A program made the translations under genes and the position numbers. This document shows, one piece after another, positions 1 through 6,086 of a stretch of 10,764 bases of DNA; the first letter of the stretch is position 1; each line of letters begins with the position of its first letter. The stretch is from Solirubrobacterales bacterium (GTDB lineage: Bacteria; Actinomycetota; Thermoleophilia; Solirubrobacterales; Solirubrobacteraceae): assembly GCA_027314825.1 (NCBI GenBank), contig DAHVAB010000053.1:1-10764 (forward strand). The letters are read 5' to 3'. The notes under the pieces were generated by a model. It was not told the DNA's origin, made no database searches, and worked only from the letters and a program-made list of their open reading frames with translations.

Positions 1-34
1 AAGGCGGCCCGGCCGGGCCCGGCCCGGACCCGAC
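1..34 (-). terminator. GC palindrome block just after the last minus-strand gene; possible terminator
   Basis: The bases after the TAA stop of the 75-aa gene are nearly pure G/C and self-complementary. Positions 6-19 (GGCCCGGCCGGGCC) and 13-22 (CCGGGCCCGG) are each perfect palindromes, so the transcript could fold a very stable hairpin. No T-run is visible before the window ends, so a classical intrinsic terminator is not shown. It could equally be a transcription pause site or a spacer before another gene of the operon beyond the left edge. Confidence 0.3.
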
Positions 35-262
35 TTAGTGGTGGTCGAGCGGCAGTTCGTCCGTTTCGCGACGCGTGTCGCGAATCCAGAGCAGCACGCA
101 GACGAGCGTGATGACGATGCCGCCCGCGGTCAGCTCGATGTAGGTGGTGACGCCGACCAGCAGCAGGGTGAGGCCGACCGCCGTGAGCAGCGGCAGGATG
201 CTCGGCCCGGGGATGTGGACCTCATCGCCGGTGGGCGGAACCTCTGGGTCGACCACGCTCAT
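35..262 (-). CDS. Small two-helix membrane protein, cytochrome c oxidase subunit IV-like
   Basis: This 75-residue protein has an acidic N-terminus, then a motif HIPGPSILPLLTAVGLTLLL (residues 16-35) and two hydrophobic helices at about 21-41 and 44-60, ending in a charged, His-capped tail. The H-[IL]-P-x-PS-x-x-P-x-x-x-A-x-G-[LT] start of a helix resembles what I know of small accessory subunits and C-terminal extensions in actinobacterial and related aa3 oxidases. It is the fifth gene of the ctaC-ctaD-ctaB run. Its ATG overlaps the TGA of the 36-aa gene (ATGA), with no separate Shine-Dalgarno, so translation is probably coupled. It is much shorter than mycobacterial CtaF (about 140 aa, four helices), so it is at best a reduced or distinct subunit. 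That it is a real gene is well supported by position and composition; the oxidase-subunit role is inference. Confidence 0.7.
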   Translation of the reverse strand: MSVVDPEVPPTGDEVHIPGPSILPLLTAVGLTLLLVGVTTYIELTAGGIVITLVCVLLWIRDTRRETDELPLDHH

Positions 263-369
263 GAGATGTAGATCGCGGCAACGACGAAGGAGAGTCCGAA
301 CATGACCATGCAGATCGCCGAGACGATCAGGCCGGTGCGAATGTTCTTCTGTGCGAGTCGTCTATCCAT
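259..369 (-). CDS. 36-aa single-helix membrane peptide in the cytochrome oxidase operon
   Basis: This short frame encodes M-D-R-R-L-A-Q-K-N-I-R-T-G followed by a hydrophobic helix at about residues 13-35 that ends at the stop. The basic head and hydrophobic tail predict a single-pass protein with its N-terminus in the cytoplasm. The gene starts 29 bases after the ctaB stop, and its TGA overlaps the ATG of the next gene in an ATGA junction typical of operon partners. I do not recognise the family with certainty. Very small one-helix subunits and assembly peptides are known in heme-copper oxidases, and the location suggests such a role. No strong Shine-Dalgarno precedes the ATG. Automatic callers often miss genes this short. 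Against it: no homology test could be made here. Confidence 0.6.
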   Translation of the reverse strand: MDRRLAQKNIRTGLIVSAICMVMFGLSFVVAAIYIS

Positions 370-385
370 GGCCGTCGCGGAGCGG

Positions 386-415
386 ATTATATGGTTTCTC
401 AGAGCTTCGCGTCGA
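386..415 (-). promoter_or_regulatory. Possible internal promoter before the two small oxidase-operon genes
   Basis: On the minus strand a perfect TATAAT lies at 391-386, in the ctaB to 36-aa gene junction, with TCGACG (four of six matches to TTGACA) 18 bases upstream at 415-410. It stands out because AT-rich hexamers are rare in this sequence. Transcription would begin near 379, about 10 bases before the ATG at 369. The -35 part is weak and lies inside ctaB, so this could be chance. Confidence 0.25.
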
Positions 416-1301
416 GCACCATGGCACCGAACAGCAGCGCCAGGTAGAGCAGGGAGTAGAGGTAGAGCTGCAGCGCCTGGCGGCGCTCAGCACCCCTGTA
501 GAGGCGCACGGCGCCCCAGATGAAGCCGAGCCCGAGCAGGACCGATGCGGCGAGGTAGATGAGGCCGAAGCCGCCGGCGCAGAACGGCAGCTGGGTGACG
601 GCGTAGAGCAGCACCGAGTAGAGCAGGATCTGCCGCCGCGTCTCATGCTCGCCGCGGACGACGGGGAGCATCGGCACCGACACCTTCGCGTACTCGTCCT
701 TCATCAGCAGCGAGAGCGCCCAGAAGTGCGGTGGCGTCCAGAAGAAGACGATGAAGAATAGGAGGACCGCGGTGCCGCCGAGGGAGCCCCGCACGGCGGC
801 CCAGCCGACCAGCGGCGGGATCGCGCCGGCGGCGCCGCCGATCACGATGTTCTGAGGGGTGCGCCGCTTCAGCCAGACGGTGTAGATGAAGACGTAGCCG
901 ATGAAGCCGGCGAAGGAGAGGCTGGCGGCCAGGACGTTGACGGCCAGCGAGAGCTCCAGGAAGGAGAGCCCGGCCAGCGTGCAGCCGAACAGCAGTGCTG
1001 CGGCTGGCGCGACGCGCCCGGCGGGGATCGGCCGGCTCGCGGTGCGGGACATCTTGATGTCGATGTCGCGGTCGAACCAATGGTTGACGGCGCCTGCGCC
1101 GCCGGCGGAGAGGTAGCCGCCGAGGCAGGTGAGCGCGACCAGCAGCGGGGAGGGATCGCCGGCCACGTACATGGTGGCGATCGTCGTGAGCAGCAGCAGC
1201 GTCTGGACCTTGGGCTTGGTCAGCTCCAGGTAGTCGCGGAGGATCTGTCTGGCACGCGGGGCCGCGCCGGCGGCCGGTGCGGTGAGCGCCGGGGCGGCCA
1301 T
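399..1301 (-). CDS. ctaB: Protoheme IX farnesyltransferase (heme O synthase) CtaB
   Basis: CtaB transfers the farnesyl group of farnesyl diphosphate to the 2-vinyl group of heme B, giving heme O, the precursor of the heme A used by the neighbouring oxidase. It is an integral membrane UbiA-superfamily prenyltransferase. The 300 residues show the first Asp-rich motif N-H-W-F-D-R-D-I-D at 73-81 (N73, D77, D81) followed by K-M-S-R-T-x-S-R-P-I-P-x-G (83-95), and the second conserved region K-D-E-Y-A-K-V-S-V-P-M-L-P at 201-213. Several hydrophobic helices fill the rest. The first about 20 residues are an Ala/Pro-rich tail. The length is normal for the family. The gene starts 7 bases after the ctaD stop, with a weak AGGCGG before the ATG, and so belongs to the ctaC-ctaD-ctaB operon. 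CtaA, which converts heme O to heme A, is not in view. Confidence 0.96.
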   Translation of the reverse strand: MAAPALTAPAAGAAPRARQILRDYLELTKPKVQTLLLLTTIATMYVAGDPSPLLVALTCLGGYLSAGGAGAVNHWFDRDIDIKMSRTASRPIPAGRVAPAAALLFGCTLAGLSFLELSLAVNVLAASLSFAGFIGYVFIYTVWLKRRTPQNIVIGGAAGAIPPLVGWAAVRGSLGGTAVLLFFIVFFWTPPHFWALSLLMKDEYAKVSVPMLPVVRGEHETRRQILLYSVLLYAVTQLPFCAGGFGLIYLAASVLLGLGFIWGAVRLYRGAERRQALQLYLYSLLYLALLFGAMVLDAKL

Positions 1302-1308
1302 CAGCCGC

Positions 1309-3015
1309 CTACGCGCCGAGGTGGCCGGACTCGCTGTCCGCGCCGCTGCCGGCGGGCACCGGCACGCGTGGCGCGGTCGCCTTTTCGATTTCGAGCCTGT
1401 AGTCCTTCAGCGGTTCGGCGGAGCGCACCCGCGGGATCACGTCGAAGTTGTTGACCGGCGGCGGGGAGGTGGTGAACCACTCGAGCGTGTTCGCTTTCCA
1501 GGGGTCGGGGCCCGCGATCGCGCCATGCTTGACGCTGCGCGCGACGTTGATGATCGTCAGCAGGATTCCGAATCCGAGGATGAAGGCGCCGACCGTGGAG
1601 ATCAGGTTGTAGAGCCCGAGGTTGCCGACGTTCGCGTACTCGTAGACGCGCCGCGGCATCCCGTCGAGCCCGATCACGTGCTGAATCAGGAAGGTTGCCA
1701 GGAAGCCCCAGAACATCACCCAGAAGCTTGCCTTCCCGAGCGTTTCGTTCAGCATCCGGCCCGTGATCTTCGGGAACCAGTAGTAGATCGCCGCGAAGAT
1801 CGTGAACACCGCGCCGCCCATCAGCACGAAGTGGATGTGGGCGACCACGAAGTAGCTTTCGTTGAGCTGCCAGTCGACGGGGAAGACGGCGAGGAAGACG
1901 CCGGAGATGCCGCCGATCAGGAAGAGCGCGATGAAGCCGGCGGAGAAGAGCAGCGGCGTCTTGAACTCGATCGAGCCCTCCCAGAGCGTGCCGATCCAGT
2001 TGAAGATCTTGACACCCGTCGGCACCGCGATCAGGAACGAGCTCAGCATCACGAAGATCAGGACGACGATCGGGGTGGGCGTCGTGAACATGTGGTGAGC
2101 CCAGACCAGGAAGCCGAGGAACGCGATCGCCACGCTGGAGGCGGCGATCGCCTTGTAGCCGAAGATCGGCTTTTTGGCGAAGACCGGCAGGATCTCCGAG
2201 ACGATCCCGAATCCGGGCAGGACCATGATGTAGACCTCTGGGTGGCCGAAGAACCAGAACAGGTTCTGCCACAACAGCGCCGATCCGCCCATCGCCGGAT
2301 CGAAGAAATGGGTGCCGAAGTGCCTGTCGGTGAGCAGCATCGTCACGGCGCCCGCTATCACCGGCATCGCGAAGATGATCAGCACCGAGTAGACGAGGAT
2401 CGTCCATACGAACAGTGGCAGCCGGCCCCAGCTCATCCCGCGGCAGCGCATGTTCGCGATCGTCGCGTAGAAGTTCATCGCGCCGAGGATCGAGGAGATG
2501 CCTGTGAGGTGGATCAGGAAGATCCACGCGTCCTGGCCGCCGCTCGGCGAGAAGGCGATTTCCGAGAGCGGCGGATAGCTGACCCAGCCGGCTTCCGGCG
2601 GACCCCAGAAGATCGACGCGTAGAAGACCAGCCCGCCGGCGAGCAGCAGCCAGTAGGAGAGCGCGTTCAGTCGCGGGAAGGCCATGTCGCGCGCGCCGAT
2701 CATCAGCGGCAGGAAGTAGTTGGCCAGGCCCGCCATCATCGGCACGACGAACAGGAAGATCATCGTCGTGCCGTGCATCGTGAACAGCTCGTTGTAGACG
2801 CGCGGCGCGATCAGCGTGTTTTCCGGCTCCCCGAGCTGCAGCCGCATCATCAGGGCCTCGGTGCCGCCCATGATGAAGAAGATGAAGGTCGTGACCATGT
2901 ACATGATCCCGATCTTCTTGTGGTCGGTGGTGGTCAGCCAGCTGATGAAGCCGCGCTGCTCGCGGTCGACCTTGTGGGCCGATACCTGGGGGATGGGGGC
3001 TGCGTAGGTGGCCAT
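1309..3015 (-). CDS. ctaD: Cytochrome c oxidase subunit I (aa3 type, A1 family)
   Basis: This is the catalytic subunit, which reduces O2 to water at the heme a3/CuB centre and pumps protons across the cytoplasmic membrane. In 568 residues all metal ligands are present: H81 and H395 for heme a, H393 for heme a3, and H258, H307 and H308 for CuB. Y262 is placed for the His-Tyr cross-link in G-H-P-E-V-Y. E260 marks the A1 subtype. D-channel residues D110 and N117 (G-A-R-D-M-A-F-P-R-L-N) and K-channel K336 (P-T-G-V-K) are kept, as are R455/R456, which contact heme propionates. Unusually, the H-D pair expected before V-V-A-H-x-H, part of the Mg/Mn site, is N385-E386 here. An AGGAG lies 17 bases before the ATG, farther than normal. 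The gene follows ctaC by 123 bases and precedes ctaB by 7. Confidence 0.98.
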   Translation of the reverse strand: MATYAAPIPQVSAHKVDREQRGFISWLTTTDHKKIGIMYMVTTFIFFIMGGTEALMMRLQLGEPENTLIAPRVYNELFTMHGTTMIFLFVVPMMAGLANYFLPLMIGARDMAFPRLNALSYWLLLAGGLVFYASIFWGPPEAGWVSYPPLSEIAFSPSGGQDAWIFLIHLTGISSILGAMNFYATIANMRCRGMSWGRLPLFVWTILVYSVLIIFAMPVIAGAVTMLLTDRHFGTHFFDPAMGGSALLWQNLFWFFGHPEVYIMVLPGFGIVSEILPVFAKKPIFGYKAIAASSVAIAFLGFLVWAHHMFTTPTPIVVLIFVMLSSFLIAVPTGVKIFNWIGTLWEGSIEFKTPLLFSAGFIALFLIGGISGVFLAVFPVDWQLNESYFVVAHIHFVLMGGAVFTIFAAIYYWFPKITGRMLNETLGKASFWVMFWGFLATFLIQHVIGLDGMPRRVYEYANVGNLGLYNLISTVGAFILGFGILLTIINVARSVKHGAIAGPDPWKANTLEWFTTSPPPVNNFDVIPRVRSAEPLKDYRLEIEKATAPRVPVPAGSGADSESGHLGA

Positions 3016-3121
3016 GGTCTTTTGGGGCTGATCTCCTGGTCTGCGTCGTCTGTTACGGCTTGTCTGGCTGGTGAAGGCGGCCGGGCCGTGCGCCCTGCGC
3101 TGTGAGGCTGCCCCTCTGTGG

Positions 3122-3142
3122 TGTCAAGCGGCGCCGTGTCAA
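3122..3142 (-). promoter_or_regulatory. Paired TTGACAC elements between ctaC and ctaD
   Basis: On the minus strand TTGACAC occurs twice with a 15-base period, first over the ctaC stop codon (about 3142-3136) and again at 3127-3121, around a GGCGCC palindrome. Each contains a perfect -35 hexamer TTGACA, but no convincing -10 lies at the right distance. The pair could be a direct-repeat operator or a promoter remnant for ctaD. Chance is quite possible, so this is a weak call. Confidence 0.22.
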
Positions 3143-4137
3143 GGGTTCAGCACGGAGGCGGGGCCCTTCTTGGATTCGAGGTTGGCGCGCATCTTCGCGG
3201 CTTCGGCGTTCGCTTCTGCGAGCCATCGCTTCTGCCGCGCGAGCCACGCTTCAAACTGGGCCGGCGGGATCGCTCTCACCGAGGCGATCATCCGCGCGTG
3301 TCCGCGCCCGCAGATGTTCGCGCACTGGCCGCGATAGATGCCGGGCTTGTCGATCTTGAACCAGGTGTAGTTGGGTCGCCCCGGGATCACCTGGATCTTG
3401 CCGCCGAGTTCGGGGATCCACCAGGAGTGCACCACGTCCTCTGAGATGGCCTTCAGCAGCACGGTCGTGTGGGTGGGGACGACCATCTGCTCGTAGGTGT
3501 AGGGAGCGCCCAGCCCGTCCTTGTTGATGGCGCCCGGGTAGACGTACTGCCAGACGAACTGTTTGCCGATGACTTCGATTTCCAGCGCTTTGTGGTCGGG
3601 CGGGAGCCGCTTTTCGGCGCTGGCGAAGAAGACGCCCGTCTGGCCGACGAGCTTGGCGCCGCTCGGGTCGGAGTTCACGGGGTTGATGATGCTGCCGAGC
3701 TTGATGAAGGTGATCACCGCGAGCACGACGACGATCGCGACGGCCGCGCCGGTCCAGGCGATCTCCAGGCGCGTGTTGCCGTGGGTCTGCTTGGCGACCC
3801 GGCCGCGGCGCGCCCTGAACTTGTAGAGCGCGTAGCCGAGAGCGCCCTCCACGACGACGAATACGAACAGCGCGATGTAGAGGACGATCTTGTAGAGGGT
3901 GTCGATCGAGTCGGCGTTCGGCGAGCCGCCCGACTGCGGGGTGAAGAAGCCGAATGCGCTGGGAGCGAACGCGAGCAGGATGGCGACGGCCAGCGCGGCG
4001 GGGGAGGCGATGAGCGCCATGCGGCGCCTGCGGCTGCGGTCGGCCCGCCGCCCGCGGGCTGCGTTGCGAGAGCTCTGTTGGTCGTGCGTGGCCAAGGCGA
4101 CGGGGATTCTATTCACGCGCGGCGCGGAGCGCTTCAT
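3139..4137 (-). CDS. ctaC: Cytochrome c oxidase subunit II (CuA subunit)
   Basis: Subunit II takes electrons from cytochrome c through the binuclear CuA centre and passes them to heme a in subunit I. From the ATG at 4137 it has 332 residues: a basic head, a signal-like hydrophobic segment at 40-63 (A-P-S-A-F-G then F-F-T-P-Q), two transmembrane helices at about 83-105 and 125-147, and a cupredoxin domain. CuA ligands are H237, C272, C276, H280 and M283 (C-A-N-I-C-G-R-G-H-A-R-M). The usual Glu of C-x-E-x-C is Asn274. A Lys/Glu-rich tail follows, with no heme-binding C-x-x-C-H domain, so this is not a caa3 subunit. The start is uncertain: the ATG at 4020 gives a tidy 293-aa precursor beginning M-A-L-I-A-S-P, and neither start has a clear ribosome site. 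The same frame stays open to 4410 over the upstream gene, which I reject as coding. Confidence 0.95.
   Translation of the reverse strand: MKRSAPRVNRIPVALATHDQQSSRNAARGRRADRSRRRRMALIASPAALAVAILLAFAPSAFGFFTPQSGGSPNADSIDTLYKIVLYIALFVFVVVEGALGYALYKFRARRGRVAKQTHGNTRLEIAWTGAAVAIVVVLAVITFIKLGSIINPVNSDPSGAKLVGQTGVFFASAEKRLPPDHKALEIEVIGKQFVWQYVYPGAINKDGLGAPYTYEQMVVPTHTTVLLKAISEDVVHSWWIPELGGKIQVIPGRPNYTWFKIDKPGIYRGQCANICGRGHARMIASVRAIPPAQFEAWLARQKRWLAEANAEAAKMRANLESKKGPASVLNP
4106..4111 (-). promoter_or_regulatory. Possible -10 element of the oxidase operon
   Basis: TAGAAT (five of six matches to TATAAT) lies on the minus strand at 4111-4106, in one of the few AT-rich spots here. No good -35 is visible at 16-18 bases. 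If used, transcription would start near 4099, and ctaC would have to begin at an internal start such as the ATG at 4020, not at 4137. It is recorded mainly because it bears on the start choice. Confidence 0.2.
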
Positions 4138-4150
4138 CGCCGCGTGCGCC

Positions 4151-4308
4151 CGGTCGTCTCGCCGGTTGGATTTACGGTCGCCCCGGCGAGCGCAGCCCGC
4201 CTGCCGGCGGCCGGTGAAGCGGGCCGGGCCGGTCGTCTCGCCGGCCGGATCACCGATCGTGATGTCTGGCCCAGCTCGCCGGTCAGCGGCCGGTGAAGTG
4301 GGCCGGCC
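4151..4308. repeat. Decayed 79-bp tandem duplication covering the 3' end of the isomerase gene
   Basis: Positions 4151-4229 and 4230-4308 align without gaps at a constant offset of 79. By hand count 59 of 79 positions match (about 75%), with the first 10 bases identical and 17 of the last 19 identical. Copy 2 contains the end of the enoyl-CoA hydratase-family gene (P-A-H-F-T-G-R then TGA on the minus strand). Copy 1 holds a ghost of it reading P-A-R-F-T-G-R with the stop changed to CGG. The gap upstream of ctaC is therefore largely a duplicated gene tail. No insertion-sequence ends or target-site duplications were seen. Confidence 0.7.
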
Positions 4309-5110
4309 GCTTCTCGATGAACGCGCCGACGCCCTCGAGGAAGTCCTCGGTGCGAGCCATCTCCTGCTGGATCTGCGCCTCCAGCTCCAGCTGCTCCTCC
4401 AGCCCGGCATAGAGCGAGCCGTTCAGCTGCCGCTTGATGCCCGCGTAGGCGCGCGTCGGACCCGCCGCCAGCCGCTCGGCGAGCGCGGTCGCCTCCTCGC
4501 GCAGGCGCTCGTTCTCGACCACCCGGTTGATGAGCCCCCATTCCAGTGCGATGGCCGCCGGCAGGCGCTCGCCGAGCATGGCCAGCTCGGTGGCCCGGGC
4601 GGCACCGATCCGGCGCGGCAGCAGCATCGAGCAGCCCCCGTCCGGGACGAGGCCGATGTTGGCGAAGGCGAGCAGGAAGTAGGCGCGAGAAGAGGCGATC
4701 ACCAGGTCGCAGGCCAGCGCGAGCGAGCAGCCGATCCCCGCGGCGGCCCCGTCGACGGCGGCGATCACCGGCTTGCCGATCCTCCGCACCGCGAGGATCA
4801 GCGGGTTGTAGTCGCCTGTCAGCCTGCCGTAGAGGTCCGGCCGCCCATCCGGCCCGATCTCGCCTGCTCCGCCGTCGCTCAGGTCGGCGCCGGCCGAGAA
4901 GGCGCGTCCGGCGCCGGTCAGCACCACCGAGCGCACGGTCTCATCCTCGCCGGCCGCCTCGATCGCCTGCATCAGCTCGCGGGCCATCTGCGGGTTCCAT
5001 GCGTTCAAACGCTGCGGCCGGTTCAGCTCGATGGTCGCGGCGCCACTCTCCGACACGGTCGCTCGGACGCACTCCAACCGGCCTGCGAGGCCCGTTTCGC
5101 TCTTCTCCAT
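4283..5110 (-). CDS. Enoyl-CoA hydratase/isomerase family protein, PaaG-like
   Basis: This 275-aa crotonase-fold protein acts on an acyl-CoA thioester in the cytoplasm. Family marks are the oxyanion-hole segment G-R-A-F-S-A-G-A-D-L (68-77), the second oxyanion glycines in V-D-G-A-A-A-G-I-G-C (119-128), and I-G-L-V-P-D-G-G (152-159). By my alignment the two catalytic glutamates of classic crotonase are missing (S129 and F149 take their places). An Asp, D157, sits where isomerases such as PaaG and dienoyl-CoA isomerase carry their acid. An isomerase, ring-epoxide isomerase or other crotonase reaction is therefore likelier than simple hydration. GGAGGAG four bases before the ATG fixes the start. 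The gene lies 145 bases upstream of ctaC on the same strand. The PaaH-like dehydrogenase 4 kb to the right hints at a common acyl-CoA pathway, but the substrate is unknown. Confidence 0.92.
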   Translation of the reverse strand: MEKSETGLAGRLECVRATVSESGAATIELNRPQRLNAWNPQMARELMQAIEAAGEDETVRSVVLTGAGRAFSAGADLSDGGAGEIGPDGRPDLYGRLTGDYNPLILAVRRIGKPVIAAVDGAAAGIGCSLALACDLVIASSRAYFLLAFANIGLVPDGGCSMLLPRRIGAARATELAMLGERLPAAIALEWGLINRVVENERLREEATALAERLAAGPTRAYAGIKRQLNGSLYAGLEEQLELEAQIQQEMARTEDFLEGVGAFIEKRPAHFTGR

Positions 5111-5114
5111 CGCG

Positions 5115-5121
5115 CTCCTCC
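5115..5121 (-). promoter_or_regulatory. Strong ribosome binding site of the crotonase-family gene
   Basis: GGAGGAG on the minus strand, followed by CGCG and then the ATG at 5110. It is the clearest Shine-Dalgarno in the window and decides that start codon. Confidence 0.8.
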
Positions 5122-5203
5122 GCTCATGCGGCCGGTCGCACCGCTCGGGTGGCCGGTCGGGGTTCGCCCGTCCGATCCTGATCCGGGCGGGCGCTCGAGA
5201 TAG

Positions 5204-5209
5204 ATCCTA
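5204..5209 (-). promoter_or_regulatory. Possible -10 element in the divergent intergenic region
   Basis: The 0.1 kb between the divergent crotonase-family and amidotransferase genes holds one AT-rich spot (5199-5211). On the minus strand it reads TAGGAT, like the TAGRRT -10 class common in actinomycetes, and would give an 85-90 base leader to the crotonase-family gene. On the plus strand the same spot gives TAGATC just before the amidotransferase start. No -35 hexamer is convincing on either side. Confidence 0.2.
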
Positions 5210-5220
5210 ATGTGTGCGCG

Positions 5221-6036
5221 ATGGCACGACGCGATGACCCCACGACCGAGACCGTGAACGCGGACAGGCCGCTGATAGGCGTGTGCACGGCGCTGGAGAG
5301 CGCCTGCTGGGCGATGTGGGAGCAGCCGGCCGCGCTGCTGCCGCGCTCCTACCTGGATGCCGTGCAGCGAGCCGGCGGCCTGGCGGTGATGCTGCCGCCG
5401 GACCGGGTGGTGAGCGATGATCCGGCGCAGCTGATCGGCCTCCTGGACGGGCTGATGCTCGCCGGCGGCGCCGACATCGACCCGGCCACCTACGGGAGGC
5501 CGCCGCATCCGCTGACGGTGGGCACCGTGCCTGAGCGCGACGCCTTCGAGATGACGCTGGTCAGAGGCGCGATCGCGGCTGAGCTGCCGCTGCTCGGGAT
5601 CTGCCGCGGGATGCAGGTGATGAACGTGGCCCTCGGCGGCACGCTCGTGCAGGATCTGCCGCAGCGGCTCGGCCATCACGAGCATCTGCGCCGGGCGGGC
5701 ACCTTCGAGGGCTCCGAGCACGAGGTGTCCATCACCGAGGGCTCGCTGGCCGCCGAGGCGGCCGGGGAGACCCTGCACACGGTCAGCTCCCACCACCACC
5801 AGGGGGTTGAGGAGATCGGCGACGGGCTGCTCGTCACGGCCACCGCCACGATGGACGGGCTCCCCGAGGCGCTGGAGCGGCCGGGCGCACGGTTCGCGCT
5901 GGGCGTGCAGTGGCACCCGGAGGCCGACCCGGCCAGCCCGGTGATCGGCGCCTTCGTGGCGGCGGCGCGCCGCGCGCGCGCGGCGCGTCCCCGGCATGCC
6001 GGTGCCGTCCCGCTCGCCCGCGACAGCGGCCTCTGA
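5221..6036 (+). CDS. Class I glutamine amidotransferase / gamma-glutamyl-GABA hydrolase-like (peptidase C26)
   Basis: This family cleaves gamma-glutamyl amide bonds. The best-known member, PuuD, hydrolyses gamma-glutamyl-GABA in putrescine breakdown. From the ATG at 5221 the protein has 271 residues. The nucleophile elbow is L-L-G-I-C-R-G-M-Q (Cys128) and is followed by N-V-A-L-G-G-T-L-V-Q-D-L-P, the characteristic C26 continuation. The catalytic His232 and Glu234 are in G-V-Q-W-H-P-E, and the S-S-H-H-H-Q segment (189-194) precedes them. A GTG at 5212 in frame is an alternative start; neither has a clear ribosome site. The last about 25 residues are Arg/Ala-rich and carry a GC palindrome in the DNA. 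It stands alone, divergent from the crotonase-family gene, with no polyamine genes nearby, so the substrate is not settled. Residues match the family well. Confidence 0.93.
   Translation: MARRDDPTTETVNADRPLIGVCTALESACWAMWEQPAALLPRSYLDAVQRAGGLAVMLPPDRVVSDDPAQLIGLLDGLMLAGGADIDPATYGRPPHPLTVGTVPERDAFEMTLVRGAIAAELPLLGICRGMQVMNVALGGTLVQDLPQRLGHHEHLRRAGTFEGSEHEVSITEGSLAAEAAGETLHTVSSHHHQGVEEIGDGLLVTATATMDGLPEALERPGARFALGVQWHPEADPASPVIGAFVAAARRARAARPRHAGAVPLARDSGL
5966..5987. repeat. Perfect 22-bp C/G-only palindrome with an alternating CG core
   Basis: Positions 5966-5987 read the same on both strands and contain only C and G. The core is an alternating (CG)n run of the kind that can adopt Z-DNA. 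It lies within the last 25 codons of the amidotransferase gene, encoding an A-R-R-A-R-A-A-R stretch. It may be a by-product of Ala/Arg codon bias. Confidence 0.5.
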
Positions 6037-6071
6037 GCGCTCGCGGCAGAAGTGGCAGCCGGCGCGGCCCA

Positions 6072-6077
6072 TATACT
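6072..6077 (+). promoter_or_regulatory. -10 element of a near-leaderless promoter for the PAP2 gene
   Basis: TATACT (five of six matches to TATAAT) lies in the 50-base gap after the amidotransferase, with nine bases between it and the GTG at 6087. The expected transcription start would fall at or within about three bases of the start codon, giving a leaderless mRNA of the kind common in actinomycetes. There is no good -35 hexamer and no Shine-Dalgarno. Confidence 0.45.
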
Positions 6078-6086
6078 GCCCGCCCC

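Noticed and set aside
1282..3105. 607-codon open frame on the plus strand opposite ctaD and its flanks
   Set aside because: Its product is a low-complexity Arg/Asp/Glu/His-rich string, the usual mirror of a very GC-rich gene. The opposite strand encodes an unmistakable subunit I over the same bases.
4178..4189. TCGCC-CC-GGCGA inverted repeat upstream of ctaC
   Set aside because: A 2-base loop is too small for a stable hairpin of this form, and such short palindromes are expected often at this GC content.
4138..4410. 91-residue N-terminal extension of subunit II up to 4410
   Set aside because: It overlaps the crotonase-family gene on the same strand, reads through the duplicated gene tail, and is Arg/Ser-rich. 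A signal-like segment near residue 40 of the shorter form marks the true N-terminal region.
5910..6086. Longer PAP2 start at 5910
   Set aside because: It would overlap the amidotransferase end by over 120 bases and encodes Pro/Arg/Gly-rich noise. The GTG at 6087 follows a -10 element.
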